Of a stretch of DNA of 64,000 nt, positions 7,842-15,799 are shown in pieces. This DNA is from CAJBVG01 sp044337515 (lineage in GTDB: Bacteria; Bacteroidota; Bacteroidia; Sphingobacteriales; Sphingobacteriaceae): contig JBIINK010000005.1 of the NCBI GenBank assembly GCA_044337515.1, forward strand, positions 1 through 64,000. The letters are read 5' to 3'. Every line of letters starts with the position of its first letter. Positions within the stretch are counted from its first letter, which is position 1. The notes below the pieces were generated by a model, which saw only the letters and a list, made by a program, of their open reading frames with translations, did not search any database and had not been told where the DNA came from. Made by a program: the position numbers and the translations under genes.

Positions 7842-8681
7842 TTATTTGTGTTTTGCTGCAAACGTTTGAATTACACTGTAACCAGCTTCGTCGATCGCAT
7901 AAGTGATCGCATCAATTTTACTTGTAAATACGTTGTACATAATTGTTGCTAACGCTGAGTTACCAATACCTAAAGCTGTATTGATTAAGGCTTCAGAGAT
8001 ACCGTTTGCTAACGCTACCGAGTCAGGAGAACCTGCAGATGCTAATGCCGCGAACGCACGAATCATACCTAATACCGTTCCCAAAAGAGCGATCAAAGTA
8101 GAAACTGATGCCATCGTTGCAATAACTACTAAGTTTTTCTCTAAACCTGGTAATTCTAATGTTAACGACTCTTCTAATTCTTTTTGAATAGAAACAACTT
8201 TGTGATCTAAGTCCATATTAGATGCTGTTTCCATCTCTTTGTATTTAACCAAAGTAGAACGCAAAACATTTGCTACTGAACCTCTTTGTACATCACACTC
8301 TTTAATAGCTGCATCAACATTGTTGCTGTCTAAATGAGTTCTGATTTTACGAACAAATGATTCTGCTCTTCCTTTACCTTGAGCTTTAGCAATTGTTAAA
8401 AATCTTTCGATAGAAAAAGTAATGTTCATTAATACCAATGATAATAAGATTGGTACGATGAAACCACCTTTGTACACTAAACCTAACACTTGTCCTGCAC
8501 CTTCTTGAATTGGGTGATTTGCTGGATCGCCACCTTCAAAGTTTGCTGGATTTCCCATTACAAATTTGTAGATTAAGATACCTACAACTAAACACAATGG
8601 AATAGTGATTGATGCGAAGATGGAACTTAAACCATTCTTCTCTTCTTTTGCAGCAGTTGCTACTTTTGCCTCATTTGCCAT
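7842..8681 (-). CDS. exbB: ExbB/TolQ/MotA-family proton channel protein
   Basis: The 279-residue membrane protein has helices at about residues 22-42, 72-92, 180-205 and 222-250. The conserved MotA/TolQ/ExbB segment STLIALLGTVLGMIRAFAAL is in the third helix. It is the first gene of the exb/ton operon and has a well-placed upstream promoter element. The extra N-terminal helix compared with E. coli ExbB is common in Bacteroidota homologues. Confidence 0.94.
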   Translation of the reverse strand: MANEAKVATAAKEEKNGLSSIFASITIPLCLVVGILIYKFVMGNPANFEGGDPANHPIQEGAGQVLGLVYKGGFIVPILLSLVLMNITFSIERFLTIAKAQGKGRAESFVRKIRTHLDSNNVDAAIKECDVQRGSVANVLRSTLVKYKEMETASNMDLDHKVVSIQKELEESLTLELPGLEKNLVVIATMASVSTLIALLGTVLGMIRAFAALASAGSPDSVALANGISEALINTALGIGNSALATIMYNVFTSKIDAITYAIDEAGYSVIQTFAAKHK

Positions 8682-8768
8682 TTTATAAATTTATTTGTTT
8701 TGTTTTAAACTGATTGATTAACGTGTAATTACTTAATAAAATTGCTCTAAAAGCATTATTAAGGCTCA

Positions 8769-8776
8769 CAAAATTA
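8769..8776 (-). promoter_or_regulatory. exbB: -7 promoter element of the exbB-exbD-tonB operon
   Basis: The minus strand reads TAATTTTG, an exact TAnnTTTG match, about 88 bases before the exbB ATG in an otherwise AT-rich 198-base intergenic region. It implies a leader of roughly 80 bases with no obvious structure. Consensus match only. Confidence 0.45.
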
Positions 8777-8879
8777 AAATTTTTAAGCGATAAAAAAACT
8801 TAATTGGCATTTATTAACATAAAATTAACATTATGAATAAATGCAGAACTTTTTTTAATGTAACTATCTGATTTTTAGA

Positions 8880-9245
8880 CTAGAAAGGTAAATCACTAGA
8901 GTCAGCTTCCATATTTTCAATATTGAATGCTGGACTTTCTGGAGCTGGAGCCGAAGAACCTGCTGCTACTTTGTCGATTTTCCAAGCTACAATATTAGTA
9001 ATATAGTCTTTTTCACCTGTTTTACGTGTGTATGGTTTGCCCGATAAATTGAAAGCAACTTTAAGCTCGTCACCCATAGAATGATCGTCAATTAACGAGC
9101 ATTTGTCTTGGTTTAACTGAAATTTAACATACTGCTGGTAACCTCTTTCTTCCGTTTCGATTACAAACTCTCTTTTTTTGAACTTGTCTGTAATTTGAAC
9201 AGTTTCAAATACATCAACTAGTTTTCCTTGTACTTCTAATGCCAT
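8880..9245 (-). CDS. DUF3127 family protein (OB-fold-like, function unknown)
   Basis: A 121-residue protein beginning ALEVQGKLVDVFETVQIT and containing FKKREFVIETEERGYQQYVK and a C-terminal acidic tail ending EADSSDLPF. This matches the DUF3127 family of Bacteroidota. The strand-rich core and the acidic SSB-like C-terminal tip suggest a single-stranded nucleic acid binding fold, which is inference. It is monocistronic, with a promoter element directly upstream and the pckA terminator between it and pckA. Confidence 0.85.
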   Translation of the reverse strand: MALEVQGKLVDVFETVQITDKFKKREFVIETEERGYQQYVKFQLNQDKCSLIDDHSMGDELKVAFNLSGKPYTRKTGEKDYITNIVAWKIDKVAAGSSAPAPESPAFNIENMEADSSDLPF

Positions 9246-9268
9246 ATTGATTAATAATTATAAGATTT

Positions 9269-9276
9269 CAAATTTA
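9269..9276 (-). promoter_or_regulatory. -7 promoter element before the DUF3127 gene
   Basis: The minus strand reads TAAATTTG, an exact TAnnTTTG match, 24 bases before the ATG. It lies beside the left arm of the inverted repeat at 9290-9382. Confidence 0.45.
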
Positions 9277-9289
9277 GTAAAAGATATGA

Positions 9290-9382
9290 GAATTGAGATA
9301 TGAGATATAAGATTAGGAAACGAAAATAGAAAAAACAAAAAAGGCCCCTTTCGGGGCCTTCTCATATCTAATATCTCAATTC
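9290..9382. repeat. 23-bp word-built inverted repeat around the pckA terminator
   Basis: The arms 9290-9312 (starting GAATTGAGATATGAGATA) and 9360-9382 (ending ATATCTCAATTC) pair with about three mismatches. They consist of iterated GAGATAT-type words and enclose the GC-rich terminator hairpin at 9341-9360. The region can fold as one long composite hairpin. Confidence 0.7.
9335..9362 (-). terminator. Intrinsic terminator of pckA
   Basis: AAGGCCCC-TTTC-GGGGCCTT forms an 8-bp GC-rich stem at about 9341-9360. On the minus strand it is followed by TTTTTTGTTTTTTC, which fits termination of pckA (stop at 9396). It would be weaker in the other direction. Confidence 0.85.
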
Positions 9383-9395
9383 TTGCAATCAGCTG

Positions 9396-11012
9396 TTAAG
9401 CTGTTTGCGCTGTTTTAGGAGCGGCAGCTAAAATCTCAGCGCTTGCACCTTCTGCGTATTGCTCAAAGTTTTTCACAAATTTTCCGGCTAAATCGTTAGC
9501 CTTAGTATCGTATAATGCTTTGTCAGTCCATGTGTTACGGGGATTTAGAATTTCTACTGGTACGTTCGGACAAGTAGTTGGCATATCTAATCCAAACACT
9601 GGGTGTTTTTCATATTGTATAGCATCTAATTCGCCATTTAACGCTGCTGTAATCATTGCTCTAGTATAGCTTAATTTCATACGGCTTCCTACGCCATATG
9701 CACCACCAGACCATCCTGTATTTACTAACCAAACATTAACCTTATTCTCTTTCATTTTCTTACCTAACATCTCCGCATATTTTGCTGGGTGTAATGGTAA
9801 AAACACTTTTCCGAAACATGCAGAAAAAGTAGTTTGTGGTTCTGTAACCCCAGCTTCTGTTCCAGCTACTTTCGCTGTATATCCAGAAATGAAATGATAC
9901 ATTGCTTGTCCAGCATCTAGTTTAGATATCGGGGGCAATACTCCATAAGCATCGCATGTTAAAAAGAAAATATTTTTGGGTATTCCTGCAATAGATGGTT
10001 CTACTGCATTTTGGATATGATTAATTGGATAAGCTACTCGTGTGTTTTCTGTTTTAGAAATATTTGTATAATCAACTGTACTTGTTCCTTCATAGCAAAC
10101 TATGTTTTCCAATAAAGCACCGAACTTAATTGCATCCCAAATTTCTGGCTCTTTTTCTTTCGATAAATCAACACATTTAGCATAACATCCACCTTCTAAA
10201 TTGAATACAGAATTATCTGCCCAACCGTGTTCATCATCACCAATTAATCCTCTGTTAGGATCGGCTGATAAGGTTGTTTTTCCTGTGCCTGATAAACCGA
10301 AAAATATTGCAGTGTCTCCGTCATTGCCAATATTTGCTGAGCAATGCATTGATAACACATTTTTATTATGTGGCAATATAAAATTTAATACTCCGAAAAT
10401 TCCTTTCTTAATTTCACCTGTATAACCAGTTCCACCAATTAAAATAATTTTTTTAGTGAAGTTTAAAATCGCAAAATTATGTTGACGAGTTCCGTCAATT
10501 TTAGGATCAGCTTTGAAGCCTGGAGCATTGATGATAGTCCACTCTGGATCGAAATTTAAAATTTCTTCTTTCGTCGGACGTAAAAATAAATTGTTTGCAA
10601 AAATATTATGGTAAGCTTGTTCTGTTACTACACGAATGTTCGTGCGATAAGCAGGATCAGCACATGCGTAAGAATCGCGCACGAAAACTTCTTTGCCTGA
10701 TAAATAAGCACAAACTCTGTGATATAATAAATCAAATTTATCTGAGTCAAACTTGATGTTTACATCACCCCACCATACAGCGTTTTCTGTAACTTCATCG
10801 CATACAATAAATCTGTCTTTTGGAGATCTTCCGGTGAATTCACCAGTATCTGCAGCTAATGCACCAGAATCTACTAAAGTTCCTTCGCCACGAGAAATGG
10901 CTTCTTCTACTAGTTCCGCTGGAGTTAAATTCCAATATGCAGCTGCTACATTGGCTAATCCAAGGTCGGCAACAGTTGCTTTGGCCGACTTTAAACCAAA
11001 TTCGTTAGTCAT
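9396..11012 (-). CDS. pckA: Phosphoenolpyruvate carboxykinase (ATP)
   Basis: It catalyses oxaloacetate + ATP to phosphoenolpyruvate + CO2 + ADP, the entry step of gluconeogenesis. The 538-residue length is typical of the ATP-dependent family. Visible signatures are the substrate-loop residues FTGRSPKDRFIV near residue 58, the kinase-1a P-loop GLSGTGKTTLSADP near residues 240-253, then LIGDDEHGW, and the C-terminal NTGWSGGAYGVGSRMKLSYT. It stands alone with its own terminator. The C-terminal tail is alanine-rich and not conserved. Confidence 0.97.
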   Translation of the reverse strand: MTNEFGLKSAKATVADLGLANVAAAYWNLTPAELVEEAISRGEGTLVDSGALAADTGEFTGRSPKDRFIVCDEVTENAVWWGDVNIKFDSDKFDLLYHRVCAYLSGKEVFVRDSYACADPAYRTNIRVVTEQAYHNIFANNLFLRPTKEEILNFDPEWTIINAPGFKADPKIDGTRQHNFAILNFTKKIILIGGTGYTGEIKKGIFGVLNFILPHNKNVLSMHCSANIGNDGDTAIFFGLSGTGKTTLSADPNRGLIGDDEHGWADNSVFNLEGGCYAKCVDLSKEKEPEIWDAIKFGALLENIVCYEGTSTVDYTNISKTENTRVAYPINHIQNAVEPSIAGIPKNIFFLTCDAYGVLPPISKLDAGQAMYHFISGYTAKVAGTEAGVTEPQTTFSACFGKVFLPLHPAKYAEMLGKKMKENKVNVWLVNTGWSGGAYGVGSRMKLSYTRAMITAALNGELDAIQYEKHPVFGLDMPTTCPNVPVEILNPRNTWTDKALYDTKANDLAGKFVKNFEQYAEGASAEILAAAPKTAQTA

Positions 11013-11098
11013 AAATATTTGCTTAGTAATTGTTTCTAATGGGGGCGAAATTACTAAAATTTGATATTATTTGAACAATAACTTCATCGGAAATATTA

Positions 11099-11443
11099 TT
11101 AGCCCCCAGCTTTTTTGACCTTAAAACCTGCTTGTTGTAAGATTAGCATGATTTTATCTCTAAAATCACCCTGAATCATAATTTCACCATCCTTAACAGT
11201 CCCGCCAACCCCACACTTCGTTTTTAATGTCTTACCAAGAACTTGTAAGTCCTCTTCTTTGCCAATAAAACCAGTAATTAACGTTACGGCTTTCCCTGCG
11301 CGTTGCTTTTTATCGAGCATTACTCTTAAGTCTTGCTTTTCATTGTTTATGGTTTCTTGCTCTTCCTCGTTTTGATGTTGGTATTCAAAATCAGGATTGG
11401 TTGAGTATACTACTCCTTGAATATTTTTATTCTTTTTAGACAT
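11099..11443 (-). CDS. SUI1/YciH family translation initiation factor-like protein
   Basis: The chosen ATG at 11443 gives MSKKNKNIQGVVYSTNPDFE; an upstream ATG at 11455 would add four residues. Either start overlaps the end of the lipid kinase gene. The C-terminal half (about residues 35-114) is the eIF1/SUI1 domain, with GKAVTLITGFIGKEEDLQVL and CGVGGTVKDGEIMIQGDFRD. Bacterial YciH homologues are proposed to affect initiation fidelity; the role is not demonstrated. It is the last gene of a coupled trio. Confidence 0.88.
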   Translation of the reverse strand: MSKKNKNIQGVVYSTNPDFEYQHQNEEEQETINNEKQDLRVMLDKKQRAGKAVTLITGFIGKEEDLQVLGKTLKTKCGVGGTVKDGEIMIQGDFRDKIMLILQQAGFKVKKAGG

Positions 11444-12320
11444 TTTGTGGCACAATAACAGTTAATGATAAAGGAATAATTTCTATCGCTAAATCTTTTT
11501 TCTCCATTCTAGGTTCCCCATCTAAATGGATCGCTGATTCTAATTCACGTTTTATGAAAATCTTTTTAGCCCTAAACATTTCTACATAGGAAGATTTTCC
11601 AGCTGTTTTATTAAACATTCGGACGGCTAAAATTGGAATCATAAACCATGCAATAGGCTTTACAACCACAATATCTAACCAGCCGTCTTTCACATCAGCT
11701 CTTGGAGCTATATGAGCATTATTGCCGTATTGTGATGAATTTGCTATACTCACGATAAATGCATCACGTTTGATGGTTTCACCATCTAAAGTAATCTCGT
11801 AATTCTGTGGGATGTAATTTTTTAATTCTTCAAGCGTAGTTTTAATATACCCCATAAAGCCTCTGATTTTATTTCGTGCGAAACTTTGAGAAATATGTGC
11901 ATCAAAACCTGAACCAGAAACATTAAAAAAGTAATGCTCATTAAAACTAGCAGAGTCAATTTTATCTGTATTTAATTTATTAATTACTTCAATCGCTTTG
12001 CTTGCCTTTAATGGAATTTTTAATGTTCTAGCTAATCCATTTCCAGAGCCAAATGGTATAATGCCCAACACAACATTTGTGCTAACTATTGCTTTTGCTA
12101 ACTCGTTTACTGTACCATCTCCACCAACTGCTACTATAATATCATAATTGTCTTTTACGGCTGCTTTGGCAAGCATATACCCGTGCTCAACTCTTTCTGT
12201 AAAGCTGATACGGTAGTCGAATAACTGCTTATCTAAATGTTGTTCGATAAGTCCTGGGATTTTCTGTTTATCTCTACCTCCAGAAATAGGATTAACAATG
12301 AATAGTATTTTTTTTCTCAC
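11436..12320 (-). CDS. Diacylglycerol kinase family lipid kinase
   Basis: The 294-residue protein belongs to the DAGK catalytic/YegS/DgkB superfamily: NPISGGRDK at residues 10-18, VAVGGDGTVNELAKAI near residue 63-78 (the GGDGT nucleotide-binding motif) and IPFGSGNGLART near residue 89-100. Such enzymes phosphorylate diacylglycerol or related lipids. Its start overlaps the stop of the upstream LTA-synthase-like gene by four bases, suggesting a shared pathway. The exact lipid substrate cannot be read from the sequence. Confidence 0.9.
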   Translation of the reverse strand: MRKKILFIVNPISGGRDKQKIPGLIEQHLDKQLFDYRISFTERVEHGYMLAKAAVKDNYDIIVAVGGDGTVNELAKAIVSTNVVLGIIPFGSGNGLARTLKIPLKASKAIEVINKLNTDKIDSASFNEHYFFNVSGSGFDAHISQSFARNKIRGFMGYIKTTLEELKNYIPQNYEITLDGETIKRDAFIVSIANSSQYGNNAHIAPRADVKDGWLDIVVVKPIAWFMIPILAVRMFNKTAGKSSYVEMFRAKKIFIKRELESAIHLDGEPRMEKKDLAIEIIPLSLTVIVPQNV

Positions 12321-14200
12321 GGCTTGGCGTAATTATTTTTTATCAAAGTAACATTAAATTTTTGAATATAAGCTTCAATAACTTTTTTCATCTGATCTCG
12401 TTTTATGACTTCAATGTCTTTCAAGTTATTGGTTAGATACCAATCTTTATTATAATTATACAAAGCAGTAACATTATCATCGGCATACTGTAGAACAAAT
12501 GAAGAGTCGATTAATTGATAAACTCCATCTCTGTAATTTATAGAATAATTTACACTGTCTTCTGTCCACAAACTTTTCCCAAACGATTTAAATGGCTGAT
12601 CGAAATGCAAGTAATCAAGTATGCTTGGCATCACATCTATTTGCGAAGCAATTTTAGTTGACTTTCCTTTCCAATCCCTAGAAGGATCGTAAAAAATAAT
12701 TGGAATTTTATAATAAGAAACTTTAGTGTCGTAATATTTATCATCTGCATCGGGAGTGTGATCTGGCATGATTACAAACAATGTATTGTAAAACCATTTT
12801 TTTGTTTTTGCATAATCGAAAAACTTCCGCAAGGCTTGGTCTGTATAGAGAAAGCTTCTGTGTTTATCAGTATCAACGGATTTGAATTTCTGCTGATATT
12901 CTGTTGGAATTGAAAATGGTGGGTGAGATGATAAACTAAAAAAAGTAGCAAAAAATGGTTTGGGTGCTGAGCTTAATGATCGGGCAACATATTGCATAAA
13001 GGGTTCATCATAAATTCCCCAATGTCCATCAAAATCACTTGAGTTTTCATATTCATTCATTCCAAAATAATCATCGAATTCGGCTTTCTTTGCAAAGGCA
13101 TCAAAATTCATAGAGCCATTAAAACCTCCATGATAAAAAGCAGAGTAATACCCTTTCGTTTTTAATAAGGTGGGTAATGTATTAATATAGTTAGTCTGAT
13201 ATACACTACTTGTATAAGCTTCATCTAACAATGATGGAATGCTTGCCAAAATACTAGGAACAGCTTCATTAGATTTTTTGCCATTCGCAAATCCGTTTTC
13301 AAAAAAATAACTCTCCTGAATTAAACTATCTAAAAATGGAGAGTAAGAAACTTTTTTATTTATTACTCCGATATACTCGTTAGAAAAACTTTCGAGAATT
13401 AATACCACTACATTTTTAGGCGTGAATAATGTTGATGTAGCGTAGTCTTTTTTTATATTAAACTGTTTTGTTAATTCTGCCTCTGATAAGTATCTTTTTT
13501 CTTTTATTGTTGTTTTCCCTATAGATTGAAGAATCGTAAATGGTGTATTTAAAACTAACGAAGCGTTTTGTGGATTCCCCCATCGAGAAGCACTGATGGT
13601 TTGGATGGGTTTAGTTTGTGTTCCACCTCGAGCTGCAATAACTAACAATCCTAAATATAAAATTACTGTAATTGTTTTTAATGCAACATATGGCTTGGTT
13701 TCAAATACTCTTATTTTTAATGTTCTTTTATAAAGCACATAAAGTAAATATGTAAGTAATCCCGAAATGATTAGCAACCACCAATAATCTTTTATATAAC
13801 TCGGCAACATTTGCCAAATATCATTCTCGCCACTAAACAATTCGAAGCCTGTTCTCTTTTTTTGAAATCTGAAATATTCAATATCAATAATATTAAATAA
13901 AATGCCTGCAAAATTACTTGCCAAGAAAACAAACATTAACACCTTGTCATATATTCTATTTGGACTAAAATACATACTTGGTATAACGAGCAGAATGTAT
14001 AATAAATTGATGTATACGATAGCCGATAGATCAAATAAAATACCCGATAAGAATGCTATAAACAAGTCACTTAGGCTGGAATTTGAAAAACTATCGTAGT
14101 TATAGATCAAAAAAACAAGTCTACAAATGAAGTAAATCGCTAATAATAAGAGCAATCTGCGTGTTAACACACGAATATGTAAGAATTTATAGGATAACAT
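12317..14200 (-). CDS. LTA synthase-like sulfatase-fold membrane enzyme
   Basis: The 627-residue protein has five N-terminal membrane helices (to about residue 195) and an extracytoplasmic alkaline-phosphatase-fold domain. The metal site is indicated by VLILESFSNEYIG near residue 268 and MPDHTPD near residue 477. The nucleophile position reads NGKKSNEAVPSILAS with a serine near residue 310, where Gram-positive LtaS has threonine. LtaS enzymes transfer phosphoglycerol from phosphatidylglycerol and release diacylglycerol. Here the transferred group and acceptor are unknown. The gene overlaps the lipid kinase gene by four bases. Confidence 0.85.
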   Translation of the reverse strand: MLSYKFLHIRVLTRRLLLLLAIYFICRLVFLIYNYDSFSNSSLSDLFIAFLSGILFDLSAIVYINLLYILLVIPSMYFSPNRIYDKVLMFVFLASNFAGILFNIIDIEYFRFQKKRTGFELFSGENDIWQMLPSYIKDYWWLLIISGLLTYLLYVLYKRTLKIRVFETKPYVALKTITVILYLGLLVIAARGGTQTKPIQTISASRWGNPQNASLVLNTPFTILQSIGKTTIKEKRYLSEAELTKQFNIKKDYATSTLFTPKNVVVLILESFSNEYIGVINKKVSYSPFLDSLIQESYFFENGFANGKKSNEAVPSILASIPSLLDEAYTSSVYQTNYINTLPTLLKTKGYYSAFYHGGFNGSMNFDAFAKKAEFDDYFGMNEYENSSDFDGHWGIYDEPFMQYVARSLSSAPKPFFATFFSLSSHPPFSIPTEYQQKFKSVDTDKHRSFLYTDQALRKFFDYAKTKKWFYNTLFVIMPDHTPDADDKYYDTKVSYYKIPIIFYDPSRDWKGKSTKIASQIDVMPSILDYLHFDQPFKSFGKSLWTEDSVNYSINYRDGVYQLIDSSFVLQYADDNVTALYNYNKDWYLTNNLKDIEVIKRDQMKKVIEAYIQKFNVTLIKNNYAKP

Positions 14201-14274
14201 GAATACTTAAAACCTTTGAAAGCACAATATTATTTGATTTTTATTGAATATTAACTGAATATAAAAAAATATTC

Positions 14275-14282
14275 TATTTTTG
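14275..14282 (+). promoter_or_regulatory. metK: -7 promoter element of metK
   Basis: TATTTTTG is an exact TAnnTTTG match. Initiation about six bases downstream would start the transcript just before the first riboswitch stem at 14294. No clear -33 TTG at the usual spacing. Confidence 0.5.
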
Positions 14283-14293
14283 TCGCTCATTAT

Positions 14294-14344
14294 GTGGATT
14301 GATTTGCTCGATTGCAACCACTCTAAAAAAAAGGCTAAAGCAGG
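14294..14344 (+). promoter_or_regulatory. SAM-II riboswitch (metK leader)
   Basis: The element has the layout of the SAM-II aptamer, an H-type pseudoknot. P1 is GTGG (14294-14297) with CCAC (14318-14321), enclosing the conserved TTGATTT and GATTGCAA stretch. The pseudoknot P2 is TGCT (14305-14308) with AGCA (14339-14342), preceded by the conserved GGCTAAAG. It lies about 57 bases before the metK ATG, so the ribosome site is not directly inside the pseudoknot as in many SAM-II leaders. The assignment is by eye against the known consensus; a covariance-model score would settle it. Confidence 0.85.
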
Positions 14345-14356
14345 AATACTGCAATC
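14310..14356 (+). promoter_or_regulatory. Alternative helix overlapping the SAM-II aptamer
   Basis: GATTGCA (14310-14316), part of the conserved aptamer core, is exactly complementary to TGCAATC (14350-14356) just downstream. GCAG (14340-14343), part of the pseudoknot strand, can also pair with CTGC (14349-14352). Both alternatives exclude the SAM-bound fold, which suggests a switching expression platform. Confidence 0.5.
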
Positions 14357-14400
14357 TATCCTTTCAACCCGCATCATATTGTAAACATTAAGAAATAATT

Positions 14401-15654
14401 ATGTCATATTTATTCACTTCGGAGTCCGTTTCAGAGGGACATCCAGACAAAGTAGCCGATCAGATTTCTGACGCTTTAATTGATAACTTTTTAGCATTTG
14501 ATGCATCTTCAAAAGTAGCATGCGAAACCTTAGTAACCACAGGTCAAGTAGTATTAGCTGGTGAAGTGAAGTCGAGCGCTTATTTAGATGTACAAGAAAT
14601 TGCACGTGGTGTAATCCGCAAAATTGGGTACACTAAATCTGAATATATGTTTGAAGCCAATTCATGTGGTATTTTATCTGCAATTCATGAGCAATCAGCA
14701 GATATTAACCAAGGTGTTGAGCGTAAAAAGAAAGAAGATCAAGGTGCTGGTGACCAAGGTATGATGTTTGGTTATGCAACTAACGAAACTGCTGATTACA
14801 TGCCACTAGCATTACATTTAGCTCATTCTTTACTTATTGAACTTGCTGCTATTCGTCGTGAAAACAAAGAAATTAAGTATTTGCGCCCTGATGCAAAATC
14901 ACAGGTTACATTAGAATACGACGATAATAATCGTCCAGTTCGTATCGACTCAATCGTTATTTCTACTCAACATGATGATTTCGATTCAGAAAAGAAAATG
15001 TTAGACAAAATCAAAGCTGACATTATTAAAGTGCTTATTCCTAGAGTAATGAAGAAATACCCTAAGTATAAATCATTATTCAACGATAAAATCAACTATC
15101 ACATCAACCCAACTGGTAAATTTGTTATTGGTGGACCACACGGTGATACAGGTTTAACAGGTCGTAAGATTATAGTTGATACTTACGGTGGTAAAGGTGC
15201 TCACGGTGGTGGAGCATTTTCAGGTAAAGATCCTTCAAAAGTAGACCGTTCTGCAGCATACGCAACTCGTCATATTGCAAAAAATATGGTAGCAGCTGGT
15301 TTGTGCGAAGAAGTGTTAGTTCAAGTATCTTACGCAATTGGTGTTGCTAAACCAATGGGTATTTATGTTAATACTTATGGAACGGCAAAAGTAAAAATGA
15401 CAGACGGTGAGATTGCTAAGAAAATTGAAAAGATTTTCGATATGCGTCCATATGCAATTGAGCAACGTTTAAAATTACGTAATCCTATCTATTCAGAAAC
15501 TGCTGCTTACGGTCACATGGGTCGTAAAAACGAAGTGGTTACTAAAACATTTAAATCTCCAGGAGGAAAAGATATTAAGGTGAAGGTGGAGTTATTTACT
15601 TGGGAGAAATTAGACTATGTGGAGAAAGTAAAAAAAGATTTCAAATTGAAATAA
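14401..15654 (+). CDS. metK: S-adenosylmethionine synthetase
   Basis: It forms S-adenosylmethionine from methionine and ATP. The 417-residue length is in the usual range. Signatures: SEGHPDKVADQISDA at residues 11-25, GAGDQGMMFGYA in the central domain, GGPHGDTGLTGRKIIVDTYG near residue 244, and the glycine-rich GKGAHGGGAFSGKDPSKVDR. It is a single-gene unit, with a SAM-II riboswitch upstream, meaning likely feedback by its own product, and an intrinsic terminator downstream. Confidence 0.98.
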   Translation: MSYLFTSESVSEGHPDKVADQISDALIDNFLAFDASSKVACETLVTTGQVVLAGEVKSSAYLDVQEIARGVIRKIGYTKSEYMFEANSCGILSAIHEQSADINQGVERKKKEDQGAGDQGMMFGYATNETADYMPLALHLAHSLLIELAAIRRENKEIKYLRPDAKSQVTLEYDDNNRPVRIDSIVISTQHDDFDSEKKMLDKIKADIIKVLIPRVMKKYPKYKSLFNDKINYHINPTGKFVIGGPHGDTGLTGRKIIVDTYGGKGAHGGGAFSGKDPSKVDRSAAYATRHIAKNMVAAGLCEEVLVQVSYAIGVAKPMGIYVNTYGTAKVKMTDGEIAKKIEKIFDMRPYAIEQRLKLRNPIYSETAAYGHMGRKNEVVTKTFKSPGGKDIKVKVELFTWEKLDYVEKVKKDFKLK

Positions 15655-15672
15655 GAGATCTTAAACTATATA

Positions 15673-15708
15673 AAAAAAGCTCCGGAGGAATACTTCGGGG
15701 CTTTTTTG
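15673..15708 (+). terminator. Intrinsic terminator of metK
   Basis: An imperfect stem AAAAAAAGCTCCGGAG / CTTCGGGGCTTTTTTG with a short loop, starting 18 bases after the metK stop and ending in a T-run. Clear rho-independent terminator. Confidence 0.85.
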
Positions 15709-15787
15709 TTGCATATATGCATGTTTTTTAAAAAAGTTGCATATATGCAGGTAATTGGTGGCATGACTTAAGTCATGCCACCAATTA
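15708..15787. repeat. Duplicated GTTGCATATATGCA and a 36-bp perfect palindrome
   Basis: GTTGCATATATGCA occurs twice (15708-15721 and 15736-15749); each contains the palindrome TGCATATATGCA, and a T6A6 palindrome lies between them. Immediately after comes a perfect 36-bp palindrome, 15752-15787, with half-site TAATTGGTGGCATGACTT. It is 13 bases beyond the S9 peptidase stop, between two convergent genes, so it may be a bidirectional terminator. Confidence 0.8.
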
Positions 15788-15799
15788 TATACTAGTAAA

